Below, in pieces: positions 6,426-14,937 of a DNA stretch of 21,486 nucleotides (positions are counted from its first letter, which is position 1; each line of letters starts with the position of its first letter). Below the pieces are notes generated by a model. It was not told the DNA's origin. It saw nothing but the letters and a program-made list of their open reading frames with translations, and ran no database searches. The stretch is from NCBI GenBank assembly GCA_045578045.1, contig JAZNJM010000021.1, forward strand, positions 1 to 21,486, written 5' to 3'. The position numbers were made by a program, and so were the translations under genes. This DNA comes from SIG653 sp045578045. GTDB lineage: Bacteria > Bacillota > Clostridia > Oscillospirales > CAG-382.

Positions 6426-8849
6426 TTATTTAATCTTTACAGCGTTTAATCCCCAAATATTATTAGCATATTCGCCAATGCTTCTATCTGCTGCAAATAT
6501 ACCTGCATTAGCAATATTGATAAGTGATTTTTTATTCCAGGCTTTTCTATCAGAATATGTTATTCCAACCTTCTTTTGAGCCTCAGCATAGAATTCATAG
6601 TCAGCCATACACATATATGGATCAGCTACGCCGTATGAGAAAAGAAGATAATTTGCAATATCATCAAAGCTTCTTCCGTTAAAGCCTGTGTGTAAATAAT
6701 CAACAGCACGTTTCAAATCTGCGTTTCTGTTATAGTAATATGATGATGCATATCCTTTACGCCATATTTCTTCAACTTCGTCTGCTGTATAACCGAAAAT
6801 AAAGATATTATCTTTTCCAACAGCCTGATTAATTTCAACGTTAGCTCCATCAAGCGTTCCGATTGTTAAAGCACCGTTAATCATAAACTTCATATTACCC
6901 GTTCCACTTGCTTCTTTTCCCGCAAGAGAAATTTGTTCGCTAACTTCAGCAGCGGGCATAAGATGTTCTGCAACAGAAACATTATAGTTTTCTATGAAAA
7001 TAACGTTGAGTTTTTTCTTGATTTCAGGATGTTTTTGAATATCGGCGGAAATATAGCAAATAAGTCTTATAATATTTTTAGCAACAGCATAACCAGGAGC
7101 AGCCTTTGCAGCAAAAATAAACGTTCTTGGCTTCATTGGCAAATCTGGATTTTCTTTTAATGCTGTATATATACTTATGATATGCAAAGCATTGAGAAGC
7201 TGACGCTTGTATTCGTGAAGTCTCTTTGCCTGAACGTCAAAAATTGAATCCGGATCAATAACAGCACCCTGTTTATCAAAGATATATTGTGCAAAGCTCT
7301 TTTTGTTTTCCTGTTTGATTTTTTCAAGTCTTTCAAGAACAGAAGAATCATCAGCAAATTTTTCAAAATTCTTGAGCAACCAAGGCTGTTTTCTGTATTC
7401 GGGTCCGATACATTCATCAAGTAACTTACAAAGTCCTGGGTTGGAATAGCAAAGCCATTTTCTATGGGCAATACCGTTTGTTACGTTGGTGAATCTTTCG
7501 GGATACATATCAGCAAAATCATTAAACACGCTTGTTTTAAGAATATCGGAGTGGAGCTGAGAAACACCGTTAACAGTATGAGAACCGATAACGCTAAGGT
7601 TTGCCATTCTGATTTGCTTATAAGCGATAATGGACATATTTGTTATTTTATCCCATTTGCCTGGGAATTTATCCCACGCTTCTTTACAGAAACGCTCGTT
7701 TATTTCTTTGATAATAACGTAGATTCTTGGAAGTTTTAATTTGAAAAGGTCTTCATTCCAACATTCAAGAGCTTCTGGAAGAACGGTATGGTTTGTATAA
7801 CTTACGATTTTCGTTACCATATCCCAAGAATCTTCCCAAGAATAATTATGTTGATCCATAAGAAGTCTCATAAGCTCAGGAATTACTAATGCGGGATGAG
7901 TATCATTAATATGAATTGAAACCTTTTCAGGCAACGTTGATAAATCTTTGTAATAGAAAATATGATCAGAAATTATGTTCTGAAGGGATGCACTAACGAG
8001 GAAATACTGCTGACTAAGTCTGAGGATTTTTCCTTCAAGATGGTTATCGTTAGGATAAAGAACTTTTGTTATAGCTTCTGCCAACGTTCCCTCTTCAACA
8101 GCTTTAACATATTGTCCTTGAGAGAAAAGCTCCATATTAAGCTCTTTTACGCCCTGTGCCTTCCAAAGACGAAGAGTTGAAATAGCATCACTGTCTGCAC
8201 CGGATATCATCATATCATATGGAATAGCTTCGATTTCATCATAATCATTATAAACTATTTCACATCTGCCCGTATCCCACTTTTCAGTTATTGTTCCACC
8301 AAGTTGAACCTTGAATCTCTTATCACGTCTTGGTACAAGCCAAACATCGCCATACGTTAACCATTCGTCAGGAAGCTCGATCTGTTCACCATCTGCTATT
8401 TTCTGACGGAAAAGACCGTATTCATAGCAAAGAGAATATCCATATGCGGGATAATCAAGAGTTGAAAGAGAATCCATAAAGCAAGATGCCAATCTACCTA
8501 AACCACCATTGCCTAATGCTGCATCAGGTTCCATTTCGTAAATTTCATCAAGATCGAATCCTAATTCATTTAACGTTTCTCTATAAATATCTTCAATGCC
8601 AAGATTATTAAGATTCATTTTGAGGGAACGTCCAATAAGAAATTCCATACACATATAGTATACGCGTTTTTCGCCTTTTTTTCTAACCTGTGTATTATAT
8701 TCTTTTTTCTTCATTGTGAGAATATCACGAACAGCAAGAATTACAGATTTATATATCTGTTCCTTGTTAGCCTCAGAAGGAGACGTTCCATAATATCTCG
8801 AAAGTTTATTTTGTAATATTTCTTTTACTTCAGATTTATTTAATTTCAT
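6426..8849 (-). CDS. glgP: Glycogen/maltodextrin phosphorylase
   Basis: Phosphorolyses terminal alpha-1,4 bonds of glycogen or maltodextrin to glucose-1-phosphate, with a pyridoxal-phosphate cofactor. The 807-residue length is typical of GT35. The N-terminal domain has EFLIGRSLKMNL, DAALGNGGLGRLASCF (glycine-rich loop) and HINDTHPALVIPELMR. The C-terminal domain has AKRLHEYKRQ, and the PLP site EASGTGNMKF (646-655) with the Schiff-base lysine K654, followed by IGTLDGANVEI. All key residues are present. Start is the ATG at 8849, with GAAAGGA about 9 nt upstream; a TTG-initiated reading from 8867 would contain the SD and is rejected. The gap to glgA is 59 bp. As the degradative step in an otherwise synthetic operon, it is probably controlled at the enzyme level, but the regulator sites cannot be judged by eye. 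Confidence 0.97.
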   Translation of the reverse strand: MKLNKSEVKEILQNKLSRYYGTSPSEANKEQIYKSVILAVRDILTMKKKEYNTQVRKKGEKRVYYMCMEFLIGRSLKMNLNNLGIEDIYRETLNELGFDLDEIYEMEPDAALGNGGLGRLASCFMDSLSTLDYPAYGYSLCYEYGLFRQKIADGEQIELPDEWLTYGDVWLVPRRDKRFKVQLGGTITEKWDTGRCEIVYNDYDEIEAIPYDMMISGADSDAISTLRLWKAQGVKELNMELFSQGQYVKAVEEGTLAEAITKVLYPNDNHLEGKILRLSQQYFLVSASLQNIISDHIFYYKDLSTLPEKVSIHINDTHPALVIPELMRLLMDQHNYSWEDSWDMVTKIVSYTNHTVLPEALECWNEDLFKLKLPRIYVIIKEINERFCKEAWDKFPGKWDKITNMSIIAYKQIRMANLSVIGSHTVNGVSQLHSDILKTSVFNDFADMYPERFTNVTNGIAHRKWLCYSNPGLCKLLDECIGPEYRKQPWLLKNFEKFADDSSVLERLEKIKQENKKSFAQYIFDKQGAVIDPDSIFDVQAKRLHEYKRQLLNALHIISIYTALKENPDLPMKPRTFIFAAKAAPGYAVAKNIIRLICYISADIQKHPEIKKKLNVIFIENYNVSVAEHLMPAAEVSEQISLAGKEASGTGNMKFMINGALTIGTLDGANVEINQAVGKDNIFIFGYTADEVEEIWRKGYASSYYYNRNADLKRAVDYLHTGFNGRSFDDIANYLLFSYGVADPYMCMADYEFYAEAQKKVGITYSDRKAWNKKSLINIANAGIFAADRSIGEYANNIWGLNAVKIK

Positions 8850-8908
8850 TATTAATTTTCCTTTCAAATAGATATATAGTTTTTCTGAATTAATTATTTC
8901 TTATGCGT

Positions 8909-10348
8909 TTATTTTTGAGAGAGGAGCTTATTATACATATTTACATACATATCTGCCGTTTTGCTCCAAGAGAAATCAACTCGCATCACCTTTTTAACCA
9001 ATTCATTCCACGCATTTTTATCTTCATAATATGCACAAGCTCTGTTTACTGCATCAGCTAACTGAACGGGACTGTATGCCGCAAAGGTAAATCCGTTGCC
9101 TCCGCCTTCCCAACCCACGTCTCTTATGGTATCGTAAAGACCGCCTGTTTCTCTTATTATGGGAACAGTTCCGTATCTTGATGCAATCATCTGAGAAAGA
9201 CCGCAAGGCTCAAACCTTGAAGGCATCAAGAATATATCTGCACCTGCGTATATACGTTTTGATAAATCTTTGTTATACGTTAATAAAGTGCGAACCTTTG
9301 TTGGATACCTCTCTGCAAGAGATTTAAAGAAATTTTCGTAATGATAGTCTCCCTGTCCTAAAATAACAAGTTGAATATTTTTAGAAAGAATCTCTTCGAT
9401 TGCAAGCTGAATTATATCAATTCCTTTATGTGCAACAAGTCTGGAAACAATGGCAAACAAAGGGATATCTTCGTTTATTGGCAAACCAACCATTTCTTGA
9501 AGAGCAGTCTTATTTTCTTTTTTTCTTCCGATAGATCTCCAAGAATAATTTTTAAAAATTGATTCATCTGTTGAAGGATTATAATAATCATAATCCAATC
9601 CATTTAAAATTCCAGTGAGCTTATCTTTATACAAATCAAGTATAAAATGAAGTCCCTCGGAAAAAGAAGGTGAAAGAAGCTCTTTTGCATACGTTGGGCT
9701 TACGGTTGTAACTTCATCAGCACAAACAATAGCACCTTTCATAAGATTTATACATCCGTTATACTCAACAATTGATGCTTCAGACGGAGAAAGATCAAAA
9801 ATATCTCCTAAAATATCAAAACCATATACACCTTGGTAAGCAACGTTATGAATTGTGAATACAGCTTTTATATCTTCATAATTAGGCATATTTTTGAAAT
9901 GCTGTTTAAGATATATTACACTCAAAGCGGTATGCCAATCGTGAGCATGTAAAATATCGGGAAAATAGTTTATTTCCTGCATCAATATTAAAACAGCTTT
10001 ACAGAAAAATGCATAACGTTCTGCATCATCAAAACTTCCGTATAATGACGGTCTTTTAAAGTAATATTCGTTATCAACAAAATAGAAAATAACGCCATCT
10101 TTTTCGATGCTGTACAAACCGCAATATTGCCATCTCCAAGAAAGAGGAACGGATGTAACGTATACCTGTTCTAAAGCATCCCTGTATTCAGGAGCCAAAC
10201 TTCCGTAAAGAGGTAATATAACTCTTATATCAACATCATCGCCATAAGTTTTTTTGAGTGCTTTGGGAAGTGAACCTATAACATCTCCAAGTCCGCCAGC
10301 GGATGCATAAGGTGTAGCTTCCGAAGCAACGTGTAGAATTTTTTTCAT
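8909..10348 (-). CDS. glgA: Glycogen synthase (ADP-glucose type)
   Basis: Transfers glucose from ADP-glucose to the non-reducing end of alpha-1,4-glucan. The 479-residue GT5 enzyme has a GT-B fold: MKKILHVASEATPY at the N-terminus, GGLGDVIGSLPKAL (18-31), HAHDWHTAL (134-142), FTIHNVAYQG, NGLDYDYYNP, and the C-terminal nucleotide site PSRFEPCGLSQM (376-387) with TGGLYDT (401-407). The classical K-x-G-G-L substrate motif reads S-A-G-G-L here (residues 16-20). I recall similar Lys-less forms in other Firmicutes, so this is probably a lineage variant rather than loss of function. The start at 10348 has GGAG 6 nt upstream. A reading extended to 10471 adds a Lys/Asn/Tyr-rich stretch translated from the AT-rich spacer and is rejected. 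This leaves a 115-bp gap to glgD, the longest in the operon. Confidence 0.96.
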   Translation of the reverse strand: MKKILHVASEATPYASAGGLGDVIGSLPKALKKTYGDDVDIRVILPLYGSLAPEYRDALEQVYVTSVPLSWRWQYCGLYSIEKDGVIFYFVDNEYYFKRPSLYGSFDDAERYAFFCKAVLILMQEINYFPDILHAHDWHTALSVIYLKQHFKNMPNYEDIKAVFTIHNVAYQGVYGFDILGDIFDLSPSEASIVEYNGCINLMKGAIVCADEVTTVSPTYAKELLSPSFSEGLHFILDLYKDKLTGILNGLDYDYYNPSTDESIFKNYSWRSIGRKKENKTALQEMVGLPINEDIPLFAIVSRLVAHKGIDIIQLAIEEILSKNIQLVILGQGDYHYENFFKSLAERYPTKVRTLLTYNKDLSKRIYAGADIFLMPSRFEPCGLSQMIASRYGTVPIIRETGGLYDTIRDVGWEGGGNGFTFAAYSPVQLADAVNRACAYYEDKNAWNELVKKVMRVDFSWSKTADMYVNMYNKLLSQK

Positions 10349-10395
10349 ATACATCTCCACAAAATAATCATTTTTTATCTTATTTTTCTTATTTG

Positions 10396-10420
10396 TATCT
10401 TTATTTTTTAGATAAAGATA
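10396..10420 (-). promoter_or_regulatory. AT-only hairpin in the glgD-glgA spacer
   Basis: Arms 10396-10404 and 10412-10420 (TATCTTTAT / ATAAAGATA) form 9 pairs with a 7-nt loop, within a 115-bp spacer that is almost pure A+T. No T-run follows on the minus strand, so it is not a standard terminator. It could be an RNA-processing or stability element, or chance. Confidence 0.3.
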
Positions 10421-10463
10421 ATTTATATTTATTAATTTATATTTTTTATATTTTTTCTTAAAA

Positions 10464-11618
10464 TTAAACAATTGATTCTTTATTTATAAAAAGAGGCATT
10501 CTCTCATAGCCGCATAAAAGTCTTCCATCTCTGATAACAACCTTTTTATCAGTTATTACATATCTGAGGTCTACGTTTTCACCCGTTAAAGTATCTTGCA
10601 TTAAAATGCAATTTGAAACGGAAGTCCCCTTTCCTATTTTGACACCTCTGAACAAAATAGAATTTTCAACTGTACCCTCAATAATACAGCCATCTGCAAC
10701 GAGAGAATTTTTTACGTTTGATTCCCCTTTATAGAGAGTTGGAGGAGAATTCTTAACGTTTGTATATATAGGATTATCCTTATTCTTAAAAAGTTGTTTT
10801 CTATATGGAGCTGATAACAAATCCATATTGCAATAATAATATCCCGTAAGAGAATCAACGAACATAAAATATCCGTTGTACTCATATACACGATAATCGT
10901 CTTTAAGCATATTTTTAGCAATAATATCGCGATAGAAGTTGGTATATCCGTGGGCAGAAGCATCATAAAGCAATTCTTCAAGATACCTTTTTCTCATTAC
11001 GCAAATATTCATATATAAATCTGAATACCCCGAAAAAGAAGTATGGCTATATGAAGCAACATCCGTTATTCTTCCCGAATCATCAGATTCAACGAAAAGA
11101 TAATTTTTTGAAGTTGTGACAAAAAAACCTTTTCCCGTTTTGGCAGCAAACTGTGTTTTAACAGCAAAGGTTGCATCTGCACCCGTTGACTGATGATAGT
11201 CAACCATTGCTTTTATGTCAAAATTACAAATTGTATCACAATCGGAAAGAACAACATAGTCTTCATCACATCCGCTTATAAATTCTCTTATACCAATAAG
11301 AGCTTCAAGGCGAGAGGAATATAAATTATTTGACGAATTTGCAAAAGCAGTTACATATGGAGGAAGAATCTTTATCCCCCCTGAACGCCTTGCTAAATCC
11401 CAATCTTTACCAGTTCCTATATGTTCCATCAAGGATCTATAATTACTGTGAGCAATTACACCTATATTAGTTATCCCCGAATTTACCATATTGGAAAGCG
11501 GAAAATCAATAAGTCTGTATCTCCCGCCAAAAGGAATACTCGCCATTGTTCTGCTTTTTGTTAACTCAGGTATATTCTTATCATATATATTTGAAAAAAT
11601 TATGCCAACAATAGACAT
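10464..11618 (-). CDS. glgD: GlgD, GlgC-like subunit of ADP-glucose pyrophosphorylase (non-catalytic type)
   Basis: A 384-residue paralogue of GlgC that in Firmicutes forms a GlgC/GlgD hetero-oligomer and boosts activity. The fold is recognisable from IPFGGRYRLIDFPLSNMVNSGI (28-49) and a C-terminal left-handed beta-helix (SLVADGCIIEGTVENSILFRG). The catalytic landmarks are gone. The N-terminal GGxGxRL pyrophosphate loop is replaced by VGIIFSNIYD, the catalytic SGDH by SDCDT (125-129), and the FEEKP sugar-phosphate motif is absent. Start is the ATG at 11618, behind AGGTGATT, a good match to the extended anti-SD complement. A GTG at 11642 also has AAAGGAG 4 nt upstream and would add eight residues, so a dual or longer start is possible. 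It begins shortly after the glgC stop, as expected for a partner subunit. Confidence 0.94.
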   Translation of the reverse strand: MSIVGIIFSNIYDKNIPELTKSRTMASIPFGGRYRLIDFPLSNMVNSGITNIGVIAHSNYRSLMEHIGTGKDWDLARRSGGIKILPPYVTAFANSSNNLYSSRLEALIGIREFISGCDEDYVVLSDCDTICNFDIKAMVDYHQSTGADATFAVKTQFAAKTGKGFFVTTSKNYLFVESDDSGRITDVASYSHTSFSGYSDLYMNICVMRKRYLEELLYDASAHGYTNFYRDIIAKNMLKDDYRVYEYNGYFMFVDSLTGYYYCNMDLLSAPYRKQLFKNKDNPIYTNVKNSPPTLYKGESNVKNSLVADGCIIEGTVENSILFRGVKIGKGTSVSNCILMQDTLTGENVDLRYVITDKKVVIRDGRLLCGYERMPLFINKESIV

Positions 11619-11664
11619 CTTAATCACCTGTGCAAAACGCACAATACTCCTTTCAAGTAAAGAA

Positions 11665-12873
11665 TCAACCTTTAATTTCAGATTCTAAGTATTGTTCATC
11701 AACATATGCTCCGGCAGGAATAACAGCACTCCTTGGAATAGTAACACCGCTACCAATCAATGTTATATCTTTTCCGTTTTTCATTGGTTCGCCCACCGTT
11801 GCATTTGCAGAGATTAAAGTTCCGCTATCAATAACCGAATAATCAACCTTTGCTCCCGAAGATATAACAACATCACTCATTATAACAGAATCCGTTACAA
11901 CTGCTCCGCTTTCAACGATAACACCTGGAGAAATAACAGAATTTATAATTGTTCCGTAAATCTCGCTGTCTCCTGCTACTATGCTATTCACCTGTTTACT
12001 GTTTGAAGAGACATACTGAGGAGAACGAGGAGAGGTTTTAGAAAAAATTCTGCTATTTTTATCGTGAAGGTCTAACGTTGGACATTCACCTAAAAGATCC
12101 ATATTTGCTTCCCAAAGGCTCTTTATAGTTCCAACATCTTTCCAATATCCGTCAAATTTGAATGCAAACAAACGCTCTTTATTTGCTAACATCGTTGGAA
12201 TAATGTTTTTACCGAAATCGTTTTCACTATTGGGATTATTTTCATCTTCTTCGAGATATTTATATAATTTATCAGCTGAGAAGACGTAAACACCCATTGA
12301 AGCCTTTGTGCTTTGAGGATTTTTTGGTTTTTCTTCAAATTTAAGAATTGACATATTATTATCAGTTGTCATTATACCAAATCTTGATGCTTCTTCTATT
12401 GGAACGTCAATAACTGCAATAGTACAATCAGCACGATTTTTTTTATGAAAACTGATCATTTCTCTATAATTCATTTTATAAATATGATCGCCCGAAAGAA
12501 CGACAACATATTCTGGATCATATCTTTTTATAAAATTAATATTTTGATATATAGCATTAGCAGTTCCTTTATACCAATCTGCTTTTTGCGCTCCTTGATA
12601 TGGCGGAAGAAGTGTAACACCTCCGAAAATTCTATCCATATCCCACGCTTGACCGTTTCCTATATAATCGTTTAAAGCGAGGGGTTGATATTGAGTTAAA
12701 ACACCAACGGTATCTATTCCGGAGTTAATACAATTAGAGAGTGGAAAGTCAATTATTCTATATTTACTTCCGAAAGGAACAGCAGGCTTTGCCTGTTGCC
12801 TTGTAAGAAGATACAGTCTGCTACCCTGCCCACCTGCAAGAAGCATTGCTACGCTTTCTTTCTTCTTTGCCAT
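11665..12873 (-). CDS. glgC: Glucose-1-phosphate adenylyltransferase, catalytic subunit
   Basis: Makes ADP-glucose and pyrophosphate from glucose-1-phosphate and ATP, the committed step of bacterial glycogen synthesis. The 402-residue protein has an N-terminal nucleotidyltransferase domain with GGQGSRLYLLT (14-24), KPAVPFG (29-35), WYKGTANA (100-107), SGDH (127-130, catalytic D129), FEEKP (179-183, glucose-1-phosphate lysine K182) and YWKDVGT (243-249). A C-terminal left-handed beta-helix of hexapeptide repeats begins around residue 295 (e.g. VNSIVAGDSEIYGTIINSVI). All catalytic residues are intact, unlike in GlgD. Start ATG at 12873 follows a GGCGG-type SD about 9 nt upstream. It lies 16 bp after glgB. 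Allosteric effector preference cannot be read from sequence. Confidence 0.98.
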   Translation of the reverse strand: MAKKKESVAMLLAGGQGSRLYLLTRQQAKPAVPFGSKYRIIDFPLSNCINSGIDTVGVLTQYQPLALNDYIGNGQAWDMDRIFGGVTLLPPYQGAQKADWYKGTANAIYQNINFIKRYDPEYVVVLSGDHIYKMNYREMISFHKKNRADCTIAVIDVPIEEASRFGIMTTDNNMSILKFEEKPKNPQSTKASMGVYVFSADKLYKYLEEDENNPNSENDFGKNIIPTMLANKERLFAFKFDGYWKDVGTIKSLWEANMDLLGECPTLDLHDKNSRIFSKTSPRSPQYVSSNSKQVNSIVAGDSEIYGTIINSVISPGVIVESGAVVTDSVIMSDVVISSGAKVDYSVIDSGTLISANATVGEPMKNGKDITLIGSGVTIPRSAVIPAGAYVDEQYLESEIKG

Positions 12874-12889
12874 AATATATTACCGCCTT

Positions 12890-14770
12890 TTATAAATCTG
12901 CAATTAATTTATTATTTTTTTTAATATAAACACACGCAAGAGGAGGAACGTCTAAAACCATTCCGTTATTATTTGCACAAAGAGAATTTGATTTAAGATA
13001 ACCAGACCCGCCAAATTTATCATCATCGCTATTTAAAACAATCTTATATTCTCCGTCTTCTGCAACGGGTAAATAATAGTTGTTTCGCGGTTGAGGACTA
13101 AAATTCAAGATAACGTAAACTTTATTTCCATTTCTGTCTGTTCTTGAATATGCATACAAGTTATTATCACAATCATCAGCAGAAATCCATTGAAAACCGT
13201 CAAAAGAATCTTCAATTTCCCAAAAAGGCTTATTTTCAAGATAGAAAAAGTTCAATTCTCTTATAAAACTTTGGTATTTTCTATGCATTTCAAAATCAAG
13301 CAAAAACCATTCAATAGAGCCGTTATAGTCCCATTCTCTGAATTGAGCTATTTCTGCACCCATAAACGTCAGCTTCTTTCCGGGGTGAGAAAACATATAG
13401 GATAAATATGTTCTTGCACAAGCAAATTTCTGCCAATAATCTCCGTACATTTTATTAATAATGGAATTTTTACAATGAACAACTTCATCGTGAGATAATG
13501 GAAGAACATAATTTTCTGAAAACGCATACATCAAAGAAAAAGTCATCTTATGGTGGTCATATTTTCTGTAAATGCTGTCAGTTTCGATATACTTTAAAGT
13601 ATCGTTCATCCACCCCATATTCCATTTCATAGAAAAACCAAGTCCATCTTTTGAGGTTAAAGCGGGAAAAGAAGTTGATTCTTCGGCAATCATTAAAGCA
13701 TCAGGCACTTCTTCTCTCACAACGCTGTTCAGCTTCTTAAAAAAGGCAATTCCGTCAAGAGAATAATTACTTCCGTCTGGATTAGGAACCCATTCACCGT
13801 GTTGTCTTCCATAATCAAGATACAGCATAGATGAAACCGCATCAACACGTAAACCGTCTATATGATACTCTTTAAGCCAATATATAGCGTTTGAAATCAA
13901 AAAGGACTGAATTTGAGTTCTTCCTAAATCAAAAGCTCTCGTTCCCCAGCCTTTATGTTCTTTTCTGAAATCAGACTGATACTCATATAAGCATCCACCG
14001 TCAAATTCATACAAGCCATATTCATCCTTAGGAAAATGTGCGGGAACCCAATCAAGTATAACACCAATTCCTGCGATATGAAGCTGATTAACAAGATACA
14101 TAAAATCTATTGGTGTTCCAAATCTTGACGTTGGAGAATAGTATCCACAAACCTGATACCCCCAAGAGCCATCAAAAGGATGTTCTGCCACGGGCATAAA
14201 CTCAACGTGAGTATATCCCATAGATTTAACGTAAGGAACAAGCTCGCTTGCAATTTCTCTGTAGTTAAGAAACGTTCCGTCATTTTTTCTTTTCCACGAA
14301 CCTAAATGCATTTCATAAATGTTCATTGGAACAGAAGGAGATTTATTTTCTGATAAACTTTCAGAAAGAGAGGCTCTTCCTTTTAGATACTCTTCATCAT
14401 CCCATTTAAAAGAATTATCATTAATAATATCAAAAATAATTGATGCACCAGGATTTGTTATTTCGGAAGAAAAAGCATATGGATCGGCTTTATAAAATCT
14501 TCTTCCATCACGATGGATTAGAAACTTATATTTCATACCATTTGAAACTCTGTTTCTATCTATCTCAACAGACCATATTCCGTCTGAGTTTTCCATTTTT
14601 ATGCCATTTTCCCAATCACAAAAGTCTCCGACAAGATAAACCTCATAGGCAGACGGAGCCCAAACTCTGAAACAAAAAACGTCTCCCTCAGGATGTGCAC
14701 CTAAATATTTATAAGTATAGTAATTTGTTCCTTGATTGAAAAGAAACTTTTCAAAATCTTTATTTCTCAT
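12890..14770 (-). CDS. glgB: 1,4-alpha-glucan branching enzyme
   Basis: Cuts alpha-1,4-glucan and re-attaches the segment by an alpha-1,6 bond, making glycogen branches. The 626-residue protein has a single N-terminal CBM48 domain (about 30-115, VWAPSAYEVYLVGDFCDW) and a GH13 barrel beginning NIYEMHLGSW. Conserved regions are DWVPAHF (240-246), GLRVDAVSS (306-314, nucleophile D310), IAEEST (361-366, acid/base E363) and LSHDEVVH (425-432, D428). The residue after VVH is Cys where branching enzymes usually have Gly (VVHCK). A C-terminal beta domain ends the protein. The start at 14770 is chosen because an AGAGAG SD lies 5 nt upstream; the upstream ATG at 14803 has none. It is the first gene of the glycogen operon, about 68 nt after the predicted transcription start. 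Confidence 0.97.
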   Translation of the reverse strand: MRNKDFEKFLFNQGTNYYTYKYLGAHPEGDVFCFRVWAPSAYEVYLVGDFCDWENGIKMENSDGIWSVEIDRNRVSNGMKYKFLIHRDGRRFYKADPYAFSSEITNPGASIIFDIINDNSFKWDDEEYLKGRASLSESLSENKSPSVPMNIYEMHLGSWKRKNDGTFLNYREIASELVPYVKSMGYTHVEFMPVAEHPFDGSWGYQVCGYYSPTSRFGTPIDFMYLVNQLHIAGIGVILDWVPAHFPKDEYGLYEFDGGCLYEYQSDFRKEHKGWGTRAFDLGRTQIQSFLISNAIYWLKEYHIDGLRVDAVSSMLYLDYGRQHGEWVPNPDGSNYSLDGIAFFKKLNSVVREEVPDALMIAEESTSFPALTSKDGLGFSMKWNMGWMNDTLKYIETDSIYRKYDHHKMTFSLMYAFSENYVLPLSHDEVVHCKNSIINKMYGDYWQKFACARTYLSYMFSHPGKKLTFMGAEIAQFREWDYNGSIEWFLLDFEMHRKYQSFIRELNFFYLENKPFWEIEDSFDGFQWISADDCDNNLYAYSRTDRNGNKVYVILNFSPQPRNNYYLPVAEDGEYKIVLNSDDDKFGGSGYLKSNSLCANNNGMVLDVPPLACVYIKKNNKLIADL

Positions 14771-14844
14771 AGCATCTCTCTTTTTAAAATTGTTAAAATA
14801 CATTTATAACAACTAAATTATTATTGTTATTATTAACCATAAGT

Positions 14845-14873
14845 ATTATACAATAAAAAAACAAAAAAATCAA
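14845..14873 (-). promoter_or_regulatory. Predicted sigma-A promoter of the glycogen operon
   Basis: TTGATT (14868-14873, 4/6), a T-rich 17-nt spacer, and TATAAT (14845-14850, 6/6). Predicted start is near 14838, giving a leader of about 68 nt. No cre-like catabolite site was recognised nearby. It would drive all seven genes down to 3321. Confidence 0.75.
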
Positions 14874-14891
14874 CCTATTTTTCGTTTTTTA

Positions 14892-14918
14892 ATTATTAAG
14901 CGTTTTTGCGTTAATAAT
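14892..14918 (-). other. Hairpin between the WG-repeat gene and the glgB promoter
   Basis: ATTATTAA (14892-14899) pairs with TTAATAAT (14911-14918), extended by a GC pair-step with one bulged base. It lies 20 bp after the stop of the WG-repeat gene. On the minus strand it is followed by A residues, not a T-run, so it is not a convincing intrinsic terminator. Confidence 0.35.
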
Positions 14919-14937
14919 AATCTAAAATTGTTCATTA

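Noticed and set aside
10349..10471. N-terminal extension of GlgA by 41 residues
   Set aside because: It is a Lys/Asn/Tyr-rich translation of AT-rich spacer; the ATG at 10348 has GGAG at the right distance and matches the family N-terminus.
8909..10700. Apparent excess of ACGT tetranucleotides
   Set aside because: A rough hand count over this part was only slightly above chance for the base composition, so it was not pursued.
14892..14918. Terminator after the WG-repeat gene
   Set aside because: The hairpin is followed by A residues rather than T on the transcribed strand; kept only as a hairpin.
14771..14937. Catabolite-repression (cre) site before glgB
   Set aside because: ACGC/CGCTT-type stretches are present but none fits the TGNAANCGNTNNCA pattern.
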